A stretch of 7,982 bases of DNA from an uncultured Bacilli bacterium (GCA_947629125.1 CANRCO010000053.1:1-7982), one strand, 5' to 3'; counted from the first letter of the stretch, positions 1 to 5,794 are shown. Notes: generated from the letters alone by a model not told the origin. Made by a program: numbers and translations.

Positions 1-133
1 TGTTGTCCATAAGGCATATGTTACCCCTACTACTATTAGTAATACTAAACATATACTTGCTCCGATTACATATTTTTCCTTCGGGTACTTTTGTTTATTA
101 AAATACCCCCCCCCGATTTGTACTATTATTCAT
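1..133 (-). CDS. Partial phase-variable membrane-anchored surface protein, frame-shifted (OFF) at a G9 tract
   Basis: Translation should start at the ATG at 133-131, behind a GAGAGGT Shine-Dalgarno. As written it gives only M-N-N-S-T-N-R-G-G-V-F and stops at 100-98. The frame that begins with the TAT codon at 105-103 is open to the window edge (35 codons). It encodes a basic stretch (KQKYPKEKY), then a hydrophobic signal-anchor segment (VIGASICLVLLIVVGVTYAL) and WTT. This resembles the N-termini of SipW-type or signal-anchor surface proteins in low-GC Firmicutes. That frame has no ATG, GTG or TTG of its own, so it can only be read from the upstream ATG if the run has 8 G (or 11). With 7 or 10 G, translation stops soon after at an ATG-TAA. 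The product's function is unknown because the rest lies outside the window. An assembly or polymerase error in the homopolymer is the main alternative to true phase variation. Confidence 0.72.
106..114 (-). repeat. G9 homopolymer (contingency tract) in leader of leftmost surface gene
   Basis: Nine consecutive C on the plus strand, so nine G in the coding sense, form part of codons 7-10 of the leader (R-G-G-V). Poly-G runs of this length are classic slipped-strand mispairing sites. Here loss of one G would join the start codon to the signal-anchor frame. The run is striking in DNA this AT-rich, and the same run occurs at 1442-1450 and 2867-2875. Confidence 0.9.
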
Positions 134-188
134 AATTTCTTACCTCTCTATCTTTTTTAATTATAGTAAAAATATTAATCATTTGCAA
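134..188 (-). promoter_or_regulatory. Sigma-A-type promoter and RBS of leftmost surface gene
   Basis: The -35 TTGCAA lies at 183-188 and the -10 TATAAT at 160-165, with a 17-bp spacer. The Shine-Dalgarno AGAGAGGT lies about 8 nt before the ATG at 133. The layout and most bases match the promoters at 1496-1524 and 2920-2948. This supports a transcript that begins only about 25 nt before the leader ORF. Confidence 0.85.
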
Positions 189-189
189 C

Positions 190-224
190 AAAAAAGTAAA
201 GAAAATCATATCTTTACTTTTTTT
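190..224 (-). terminator. Intrinsic terminator after the 223-1392 surface gene
   Basis: A 13-bp inverted repeat (190-202 with 211-223) with an 8-nt loop begins at the stop codon of the upstream gene. It has the form AAAGTAAAGA / TCTTTACTTT with T-runs on both flanks. The stem is AT-rich but long. It separates this gene from the next promoter at 160-188 and could work in both directions. Confidence 0.7.
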
Positions 225-1392
225 AAATTGCCAATGTAAACGGATCATCTTTAGTTCCTGTACCACCAGTTATTTTAATGTTTGGCTTTAAATAAAGAAC
301 TGGATTAACGAGATATGATTTATAGCTGTCACATGTAGACAAATATCCATTATCTATTAAACAAACTGGCCATTTATTATTAGTAGTATATGAAATCATT
401 GTCCACTGATGGACACCTTCACCTAAAAATAACCAATCATTATCTCGACAACCTGCTAAACCAAACACACTATTAGTAGACATACATTTTTCTAAAGATG
501 ATATATAAGTTTTTTCACTTTCTGTTTCAAAACCTTCTCCCCCACTTGTAGCAAATCCATAATCACTTGGATACATTAATCCAATATATCCTGTCCATGT
601 TGATGGATTTCCATTATATGCATTATCACTTCGCTCAACTTCATAAAATAAAGTTGGTGTTAAGTTACGCCCATAATTATTTTCGCTACTAACTATAGAC
701 GGTCCTCCTAAATTATATTTTACAGCATCAATCATATCACGATACTTTTCTTTTATTCCTGTTTTTGTAAAATCTATTTTTTCATATTTTCTATCATAAA
801 ATCCACTTAATTCTTCAGTCCAACGATTATATTCTTCTGATTTTCTACTATTTAAATATGGACCATTTAGTAATTTTTGCAATTTTGCTTCTTCCCAATT
901 ATTATAATAATCTGGAGTTGATATACAGTGGTTTGTTTCAGTTTCACTTTTTACATTATCACAACGATTATCCCATGATATTTGTCCTATACCTTCTGCC
1001 TTTATTAATTTAACTCTTGTATCTTTATTACCACTACCATCTTCAACATTATTCATAACTCCAATAATTCGCCATAATTCATCATTAAATTTAACATAAT
1101 TACTGGGATTTTTTCCTATGTATCTTAAATTATTATCAGTTGTTCCATCATATCTTAATTCTGAATTAGTGTTTGTTTTTTCTAATTCAGTTATTTTAGC
1201 TACTGCAGTTGGGTATACTTTTGTTTTGGCATTAACCATGGTTAATTCATTAGTTTCATTACTAAAGCTAGCATAACTATTAAATAGTTTTACTCCAATT
1301 ATTGTTACTACTATTAAAAATATTCCACACAAAAAGATATTACGTTTACGATTATCTTTGATTCGATAATCAAATTTCTTTAGGCTACTCAT
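223..1392 (-). CDS. Membrane-anchored surface protein, paralog A
   Basis: 389 aa from the ATG at 1392. A GTG nine bases upstream is in frame but lies inside the Shine-Dalgarno AGGTGA, and the paralog has only the ATG. A basic N-terminus (KKFDYRIKDNRKR) precedes one hydrophobic segment at residues 19-36, followed by SYASF, a possible signal cleavage point or uncleaved anchor. The remainder should be extracellular. It has NLRYIG (88-93), a YVKFNDELWRIIGV block (99-112), a GLMYPSDYGFAT block, a CRDNDWLF...QW block and the C-terminal PVLYLKPNIKITGGTGT tail. This layout recurs in secreted proteins of gut Firmicutes related to DUF6273-type families; that assignment is from memory and unproven. Six cysteines outside the anchor fall in close pairs, suggesting disulfides. 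No catalytic motif is recognised. It has its own promoter, a G9 leader ORF and a terminator, so it is a monocistronic cassette. Confidence 0.85.
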   Translation of the reverse strand: MSSLKKFDYRIKDNRKRNIFLCGIFLIVVTIIGVKLFNSYASFSNETNELTMVNAKTKVYPTAVAKITELEKTNTNSELRYDGTTDNNLRYIGKNPSNYVKFNDELWRIIGVMNNVEDGSGNKDTRVKLIKAEGIGQISWDNRCDNVKSETETNHCISTPDYYNNWEEAKLQKLLNGPYLNSRKSEEYNRWTEELSGFYDRKYEKIDFTKTGIKEKYRDMIDAVKYNLGGPSIVSSENNYGRNLTPTLFYEVERSDNAYNGNPSTWTGYIGLMYPSDYGFATSGGEGFETESEKTYISSLEKCMSTNSVFGLAGCRDNDWLFLGEGVHQWTMISYTTNNKWPVCLIDNGYLSTCDSYKSYLVNPVLYLKPNIKITGGTGTKDDPFTLAI

Positions 1393-1433
1393 AATCTTCA
1401 CCTACTAAGTTTTGGAGGTATTCTATTTGTTTA
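1393..1433 (-). promoter_or_regulatory. Leader-to-gene spacer of paralog A with own RBS and possible SD hairpin
   Basis: This stretch holds the main-gene Shine-Dalgarno AGTAGGTGA, 5 nt before the ATG. About 12 nt earlier is an ACCTCC element that can pair with it (UACCU with AGGUG, five pairs including one G-U). A ribosome reading the long form of the leader would pass through this segment, whereas the G9 form stops before it. The pairing is short, so its effect is only inferred. Confidence 0.4.
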
Positions 1434-1469
1434 TTAAAATACCCCCCCCCGATTTATATTGTGATTCAT
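1434..1469 (-). CDS. Short leader ORF (11 codons at G9) upstream of paralog A
   Basis: The ATG at 1469-1467 follows a good Shine-Dalgarno (AGAGAGGTT, about 8 nt away) and encodes M-N-H-N-I-N-R-G-G-V-F, stopping at 1436-1434. R-G-G-V lies in the G9 run. With 8 G the peptide would continue as Y-F-N-K-Q-I-E-Y-L-Q-N-L-V-G-E-D-Y-E and stop at TAG 1387-1385, overlapping the first 8 bases of the main gene (ATGAGTAG). With 7 or 10 G it stops after the N-K that follows the run. The strong RBS and the conservation of M-N-x3-N-R-G-G in all three cassettes suggest it is translated. Its role is inferred to be regulatory. Confidence 0.6.
   Translation of the reverse strand: MNHNINRGGVF
1442..1450 (-). repeat. 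G9 homopolymer in leader ORF of paralog A
   Basis: Nine G in the coding sense, in the same context (AAATC-G9-TATTTTAATAAACAAA) as the tracts at 106-114 and 2867-2875. Length change would switch the leader between an early stop and an overlap with the main start codon. Confidence 0.88.
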
Positions 1470-1524
1470 AAATTCTAACCTCTCTATCTTTTTTTATTAT
1501 AGTAAAAATATTAATTATTTGCAA
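1470..1524 (-). promoter_or_regulatory. Promoter and leader RBS of paralog A cassette
   Basis: The -35 TTGCAA at 1519-1524 and the -10 TATAAT at 1496-1501 are separated by 17 bp. The leader Shine-Dalgarno AGAGAGGTT follows. It is nearly identical to the other two cassette promoters, which argues for common origin and shared control. Confidence 0.85.
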
Positions 1525-1525
1525 T

Positions 1526-1565
1526 AAAAAAAGGTAAAAAAATTCATAGCATTTCTTACCTTTTT
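1526..1565 (-). terminator. Intrinsic terminator after paralog B
   Basis: An inverted repeat, AAAAAGGTAAGAAAT against ATTTTTTTACCTTTTTT in coding sense, starts at the paralog B stop codon and ends in a T-run just before the next promoter. Apart from one G-T type mismatch the stem is continuous over about 15 positions. Confidence 0.7.
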
Positions 1566-2817
1566 AAATTGCTAATGTAAAAGGATTATCTTCTGTTCCG
1601 GTTCCTCCGGTAATTTTAATATTGGTTTTTAAATATAAAACTGGACGAATTAGATATGCATTAATAGTACCACTATCATAGTTTTTTATACCACCTAAAC
1701 TTCCATCATCACGAACAAATACTGCATACCAACGTTTATCAGTATAAGAAGAAAGTGTCCATTGAAAAATTTCTTCTCCTTTATAAAACCAATTATTATC
1801 ACGACATCCTACATTATCATCTAAATTCCAATTGTTTATTGGAATAGACATACACATTTCTAATGTTGTTGTATACAATTCTTCACTAGAAGTTTCTATC
1901 CCGATACCTCCTGCAGTTGCAAATCCATAGTCACTTGGATACATTAAGCCTATTTGCCCAGTCCATTCAGTTTGATTCCCTTGATATACATAATCGCTTC
2001 GTTCTAAATTATAAAACAAACTTGGTGTTAAATTACCCAAATAATTTTCTTTACTATTACTAAAATCAGGACCACCTAAACTATACTTTACGGTATCTAT
2101 CATATTACGATACTTCTCTTTAATTCCTGATTCAGTAAAATCTATTTTTTCATAACGCCTTGTTTTTTGTCTTATACTTCTATCAAAATTAAATCCAGTT
2201 AAATTTTTGGTCCACCGATTATATTCTTCTGATTGAGTACTATTTAAATATGGACCATTTAATAATCTTTGTAATGTTGACTCTTCCCATTTATTAATAT
2301 CTCCTACAGACGTTAAGCACTGATCCACTGCATAAGATTCATTCCGTGGATTTTCACAAGATGCATTCCATGCTATTTGACCTATACCTTCCGCTTTAAT
2401 TAATTTTATTCTTGTATTTTTATTGCCTGCTTCATCTTCAATGTTATTCATTACTCCAATAATTCGCCATAATTCATCATTAAACCAAACATAATTATCA
2501 GGTGTTGCTCCAATATATCTTAAGTTATTATCGATTGTTTCATCTATTCTTAATTCATCACATTGATTACTTTTATATAATATGTTTATAAAACTCGTTA
2601 TTTCTTGATTATATTTAGGTTTTACTACGTCTGTACATGTTACTTTAGTTTCGCCGTTCGCTAAATTTAGTTCATCTGTTTCATCACTAAATGTTGCATG
2701 ACTATTAAATAGTTTTACTCCAACTATTGTTACTACTATTAAAAATATTCCACACAAAAAGATATTACGTTTACGATTATCTTTGATTCGATAATCAAAT
2801 TTCTTTAGGCTACTCAT
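1564..2817 (-). CDS. Membrane-anchored surface protein, paralog B
   Basis: 417 aa, starting at the ATG at 2817 with AGGTGA six bases upstream. The first 41 residues match paralog A almost exactly: a basic head, a hydrophobic anchor at residues 19-36, then SHATF. The ectodomain then diverges. Shared blocks are NNLRYIG, WFNDELWRIIGVMNN, LIKAEGIGQIAW, LNGPYLNS, EEYNRWT, GLMYPSDYGFAT, CRDNNWF, FQWTLSSYT and the tail RPVLYLKTNIKITGGTGT. It is longer than paralog A through an insert near residues 60-80 that adds a cysteine pair (VTC...NQC) and one near FNFDRSIRQKTRRYEKIDF. Paralog A instead has a C-terminal pair (PVC...STC). An even number of ectodomain cysteines fits extracellular disulfides. Promoter, G9 leader ORF and terminator are arranged as in paralog A. 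Binding partner and role are unknown; a variable surface antigen or adhesin is an inference. Confidence 0.85.
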   Translation of the reverse strand: MSSLKKFDYRIKDNRKRNIFLCGIFLIVVTIVGVKLFNSHATFSDETDELNLANGETKVTCTDVVKPKYNQEITSFINILYKSNQCDELRIDETIDNNLRYIGATPDNYVWFNDELWRIIGVMNNIEDEAGNKNTRIKLIKAEGIGQIAWNASCENPRNESYAVDQCLTSVGDINKWEESTLQRLLNGPYLNSTQSEEYNRWTKNLTGFNFDRSIRQKTRRYEKIDFTESGIKEKYRNMIDTVKYSLGGPDFSNSKENYLGNLTPSLFYNLERSDYVYQGNQTEWTGQIGLMYPSDYGFATAGGIGIETSSEELYTTTLEMCMSIPINNWNLDDNVGCRDNNWFYKGEEIFQWTLSSYTDKRWYAVFVRDDGSLGGIKNYDSGTINAYLIRPVLYLKTNIKITGGTGTEDNPFTLAI

Positions 2818-2858
2818 TTATTTCACCTACTAAAGCTTGGAGGTATTCTATTTGTTTA
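2818..2858 (-). promoter_or_regulatory. Leader-to-gene spacer of paralog B with own RBS and possible SD hairpin
   Basis: It has the same layout as 1393-1433: an ACCTCC element, then AGTAGGTGA and the ATG at 2817. UACCU can pair with AGGUG, partly hiding the Shine-Dalgarno. The AATACCTCCAA part is identical in the two cassettes, while the loop bases differ. Confidence 0.4.
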
Positions 2859-2894
2859 TTAAAATACCCCCCCCCGATTTACATCATGATTCAT
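2859..2894 (-). CDS. Short leader ORF (11 codons at G9) upstream of paralog B
   Basis: The ATG at 2894-2892 lies behind AGAGAGGTAAG. It encodes M-N-H-D-V-N-R-G-G-V-F and stops at 2861-2859. With 8 G the reading continues as Y-F-N-K-Q-I-E-Y-L-Q-A-L-V-G-E-I-N-E and ends at a TAG overlapping the main start (ATGAGTAG), as in paralog A. The long-form frame of these two leaders keeps the same length and nearly the same residues although the DNA differs at several positions, which hints that it is selected. Confidence 0.6.
   Translation of the reverse strand: MNHDVNRGGVF
2867..2875 (-). repeat. G9 homopolymer in leader ORF of paralog B
   Basis: Nine G in the coding sense within R-G-G-V of the leader. 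It is the third copy of the same tract and context, and the same length as the other two. Confidence 0.88.
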
Positions 2895-2948
2895 AATTCC
2901 TTACCTCTCTATTTTTTTAATTATAGTAAAAATAATTATTTTTTGCAA
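2895..2948 (-). promoter_or_regulatory. Promoter and leader RBS of paralog B cassette
   Basis: The -35 TTGCAA at 2943-2948 and the -10 TATAAT at 2920-2925 have a 17-bp spacer, followed by the leader Shine-Dalgarno GAGAGGT. It is the third near-copy of the cassette promoter. Confidence 0.85.
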
Positions 2949-2950
2949 TA

Positions 2951-2992
2951 AAAAATAAAGAATTTATATCATATTCTTTACTTTTATTTTTT
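2951..2992 (-). terminator. AT-rich intrinsic terminator after rseP
   Basis: In coding sense, AAAATAAAAGTAAAGAAT is followed by an ATAT-rich loop and ATTCTTTATTTTTT. The core stem AAAGAAT/ATTCTTT (2957-2963 with 2973-2979) extends imperfectly outward and ends in a T-run. It lies between the rseP stop and the promoter of the first surface cassette, so it separates the housekeeping genes from the variable ones. Confidence 0.55.
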
Positions 2993-3006
2993 ATTATAAA
3001 GTTTTT

Positions 3007-4062
3007 TTAAAAAATCAGTCGTATAACATCTTGACACGTTACTATTAACATTAAAATCATTAATAAAACAAAGCCGATTGTATGAACAATGTTTTCTATT
3101 TTAGTATCTACTGGACTACCTTTTATTTTTTCAATAACCATGAATAATAAACGTCCACCATCAAATGCTGGTAAAGGTAAAATATTAATAAATCCAACAT
3201 TAATACTTAAGAAAGCAATTAAATAAATTATATTATTAATACCTAAAGCCTTAGTTTTATCTACGACTTCATAAATTCCTACTGGACCTGATAAAGAACT
3301 AATAGACAATTTACCAGTAACTAATCCACTTACAGTTAGCCACATTGAATTAACAATGTTACCAAATTTAACAAATGCATATTTGATACTAGGCCATAAA
3401 CCTCTTTCAACTTTAGATTTTACTTCAAAACCAAAGTTAGTTTGTTTTTTACCATCTTTATCTTTAATTGTTTGTGGTTTAATATTATATTCTTCTACAG
3501 TATTATCACTATGACGAACTACAAAATTATAAGTATTGTTTTTACTCTTCATATGTAATAATATTTGTGTTTTATCAAAATTCTTTACTGTTTTATCATT
3601 AATTTTAAGTATTTCATCACCAGCAACAATTCCGGCTTTAGCAAAACTAGAATCATCAAAAACTTTGCTAATTTTAACATTTTGAATAGGTGCTCCCCAA
3701 ATTAAAGCAATAACAAATAAAATTACTAAAGCTAAAATAAAGTTATTAATTACACCAGCTGTAACAATTATAACCCTTTGCAACCAAGGTTTATTACACA
3801 TTAATTTACTTTTAGGTATTTTTTCATCATCATCATAAACTTCTCCAGCCATTTGAACAAAACCACCAATTGGAAAAGCTCGGACGTTATAATCTATTTT
3901 ATCTTTACCTTTTTTTGAAAAAATAACTGGACCCATACCTAAAGAAAATTCATAAATATGTACTCCAAATTTCTTAGCCCAAATAAAATGACCAAATTCA
4001 TGAATTAAAATGATTATACTTAAAATAGCAATCATTAATATTAAAGAAATGAGAATATTCAA
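3007..4062 (-). CDS. rseP: RIP (site-2) zinc metalloprotease RseP/RasP
   Basis: 351 aa, close to the usual length for the family, which cleaves transmembrane segments such as anti-sigma factors and leftover signal peptides within the membrane. The zinc-binding HEFGH is at residues 21-25 in the first membrane helix. FPIGGFVQMAGE follows, then a membrane segment (about 97-125), a PDZ domain (about 125-205, with AGIVAGDEILKINDK), and the second catalytic motif NILPLPAFDGG (293-303, metal-binding D301) with a last helix at the C-terminus. The start is TTG at 4062, 8 nt after a perfect GGAGG; no ATG lies nearby. The cdsA stop TAG shares its last bases with this Shine-Dalgarno, so the two genes are almost certainly co-translated. 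In many Firmicutes dxr lies between cdsA and rseP; here it is absent. Confidence 0.95.
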   Translation of the reverse strand: MNILISLILMIAILSIIILIHEFGHFIWAKKFGVHIYEFSLGMGPVIFSKKGKDKIDYNVRAFPIGGFVQMAGEVYDDDEKIPKSKLMCNKPWLQRVIIVTAGVINNFILALVILFVIALIWGAPIQNVKISKVFDDSSFAKAGIVAGDEILKINDKTVKNFDKTQILLHMKSKNNTYNFVVRHSDNTVEEYNIKPQTIKDKDGKKQTNFGFEVKSKVERGLWPSIKYAFVKFGNIVNSMWLTVSGLVTGKLSISSLSGPVGIYEVVDKTKALGINNIIYLIAFLSINVGFINILPLPAFDGGRLLFMVIEKIKGSPVDTKIENIVHTIGFVLLMILMLIVTCQDVIRLIF

Positions 4063-4074
4063 ATTAACAACCTC

Positions 4075-4866
4075 CTATATTATAGAATAAATTATTAAAT
4101 ATGCTAATACTACAAAACAAATACTATCTAAACGGTCTAATATACCACCATGTCCTGGCATAATATTAGAATAATCTTTTATTTTATTTTCTCGTTTTAT
4201 TTTACTAAAGAATAAATCTCCTAATTGACCAACTATAGATAAACCAACTGTAACAATTAGTAATTTAAAAGTAATTGAAGAAATTAGAATACTGTAATAA
4301 GCAATCGCTATAAAACTTCCTAATAATGTTCCTGCAATGCATCCTTCCCATGTTTTATTAGGGCTAATTTTCGGACAAACCTTATTTCGTCCAATAAGTT
4401 TACCAACTATATACGCAAATGTATCGGTCATAGTAGTAATAATAATTAAATAACCTAATAATTTTAAATCTAATACTCTAATTAAAATTAAAGCATTAAA
4501 GAATAATCCTAATAAAATAGTACTACCTACTAGATATAAGGCATCTTTAGTAGTATATTTATCATTTTTATAAAATAAAGTAGGAATTAATAAAATAATT
4601 AGAGTAATAGCTATAGCTCGATAACTTAATCCAAATGCTAGTGAATAGCCATCAAATTCAGAATAAACCAACAATAATAAACAAATAATATTTAATAATT
4701 TAATAATATCAGGTATTGGTTTATGACTTTGTTTTAAATCAAATATTTCTTTTAAGGCTAAAATGCTAATAACTCCTACTCCAATTATATATGGTTTACC
4801 ACCAATAATAATTAAAGGTATAACTATTGCTAATGCTACAATTGCACTGATAATTCTCTTTTTCAT
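4075..4866 (-). CDS. cdsA: Phosphatidate cytidylyltransferase (CDP-diglyceride synthase)
   Basis: Integral membrane enzyme that makes CDP-diacylglycerol from phosphatidic acid and CTP, the precursor of phosphatidylglycerol and cardiolipin. The family signature is intact near the C-terminus (about residues 221-248 of 263): SKIKR, then KD, PGHGGILDRLDS, with the metal-binding DRLD. NKTWEGCIAGTLLG, another conserved block, precedes it. Several hydrophobic helices cover the rest. The start was put at the ATG at 4866, which follows GGTGGT by about 7 nt. An in-frame ATG at 4881 (adding MVVKK) would place that Shine-Dalgarno inside the coding region. It lies just upstream of rseP and downstream of divIVA, with no uppS before it. 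Confidence 0.94.
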   Translation of the reverse strand: MKKRIISAIVALAIVIPLIIIGGKPYIIGVGVISILALKEIFDLKQSHKPIPDIIKLLNIICLLLLVYSEFDGYSLAFGLSYRAIAITLIILLIPTLFYKNDKYTTKDALYLVGSTILLGLFFNALILIRVLDLKLLGYLIIITTMTDTFAYIVGKLIGRNKVCPKISPNKTWEGCIAGTLLGSFIAIAYYSILISSITFKLLIVTVGLSIVGQLGDLFFSKIKRENKIKDYSNIMPGHGGILDRLDSICFVVLAYLIIYSII

Positions 4867-4943
4867 TTTTTTTACCACCATACTTTATTTATATTAATTA
4901 AAATTATTTTTAGCATAAAAGACCAATAAAATTAATTATTAGT

Positions 4944-5369
4944 CTACAAATCTTCTTCAATGTTATCTATAAAATCTAATTGTTCTTCAATAGCTTTTTT
5001 AAAACGTTTTTTAAAAGCTACTACACGATTTTTCAATATTAATGCTTCTTGTTCAACTTGGTTAGCTTTGATTAAAGCATCATTTAAAATAGTTGAAGCA
5101 TTTTTCTTTGATTCACCTATTATATTTTGTGCTTCAATCCGAGCTGTTTTTTTAATTTGCATAGCTGAATCCTCGGCAATAACAACGGCTTTATTTAAAG
5201 TACCTTCAATTTCTTTATATTGTTTTAAAGCTGCATTTAACTTTTGAATTTCTTGGTCTTTTTCTTTTAATTTATTAAGCATACTTTCATATTCATTAGT
5301 TACTTCTTTAACAAAGTCATTGACTGCACTTTTTTGATAACCATTAAAACTAGTACTAAATTTTTTCAT
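4944..5369 (-). CDS. divIVA: DivIVA-family cell division/polarity coiled-coil protein
   Basis: 141 aa. The N-terminus has the DivIVA pattern FNGYQKSAVNDFVKEV (residues 8-23), the part that binds curved membrane through its N-terminal aromatic and basic residues. A long coiled coil follows (about 22-130) rich in K, E, A and L. In the family it scaffolds proteins at septa and poles. The Shine-Dalgarno GAGGTGA stands 5 nt before the ATG. It starts 23 nt after the sepF stop, so the two are very probably cotranscribed. In Bacillus the ylmG and ylmH genes lie between sepF and divIVA; here nothing does. The protein is shorter than many homologs and lacks an extended C-terminal tail. Confidence 0.9.
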   Translation of the reverse strand: MKKFSTSFNGYQKSAVNDFVKEVTNEYESMLNKLKEKDQEIQKLNAALKQYKEIEGTLNKAVVIAEDSAMQIKKTARIEAQNIIGESKKNASTILNDALIKANQVEQEALILKNRVVAFKKRFKKAIEEQLDFIDNIEEDL

Positions 5370-5392
5370 ATCTCACCTCGAGATTCTAAACA

Positions 5393-5794
5393 CTACCACT
5401 CAATTTCTTCTTCGTTATTACTTTTATTTTTTTCACTTTCGTCAGAAATTTTTCCTTGAACACTAACATTTTTTGGTGTACATAAATAAATACCAACACC
5501 GATTTTTTGCATATTACCACCAATTGCATAAATACAACCACTTAAAAAATCAATAATTCTTTTAGCTTGAGCTGATGTAACTCTCTTAAGATTTACAACT
5601 ACACTATTACGACTTTTTAAATGATCAGCAATTTGTTGAGATTCAGAATATGCTCGTGGCTCTAATAATATCATTTTATTGCCAACTTTTTGAGCTTCAT
5701 CCATTGCATCAGAACTTACATTGTAAAATTCTTCTTCAGTAGATAATTCTTCATCCTCTTCAGTAAACATCTTTTTTATTTTATTAAATGCCAT
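5393..5794 (-). CDS. sepF: Cell division protein SepF
   Basis: 133 aa. SepF bundles FtsZ filaments and ties them to the membrane. An amphipathic N-terminus (MAFNKIKKMF) is the likely membrane anchor. An acidic linker follows (about 12-30), then the SepF/DUF552 core (about 38-110), with KMILLEPRAYSESQQIADHL, VVVNLKRV, AKRIIDFLSGCIYAIGG and GVGIYLCTP. The tail is acidic and asparagine-rich. A GGAGG lies 7 nt before the ATG. It heads the sepF-divIVA-cdsA-rseP series and appears to have its own promoter in the 5795-5908 gap. Confidence 0.93.
   Translation of the reverse strand: MAFNKIKKMFTEEDEELSTEEEFYNVSSDAMDEAQKVGNKMILLEPRAYSESQQIADHLKSRNSVVVNLKRVTSAQAKRIIDFLSGCIYAIGGNMQKIGVGIYLCTPKNVSVQGKISDESEKNKSNNEEEIEW

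Noticed and set aside
1393..1401. In-frame GTG upstream of the paralog A ATG (adds MKI)
   Set aside because: It lies inside the Shine-Dalgarno AGGTGA, and the otherwise identical paralog B starts at the equivalent ATG.
2818..2894. Direct fusion of the leader to paralog A or B by slippage
   Set aside because: The frame that would join the main gene (7 or 10 G) meets stop codons soon after the tract in both cassettes, so only overlap, not fusion, is possible.
1..2948. CRISPR array or tandem-repeat element formed by the repeated 5' modules
   Set aside because: The three copies are more than 1.3 kb apart and each stands in front of a surface-protein coding region, so they are promoter/leader modules, not an array.
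4960..5247. Plus-strand open frame across divIVA
   Set aside because: It is antisense to an unmistakable DivIVA coiled coil, has no RBS and shows no protein-like features.
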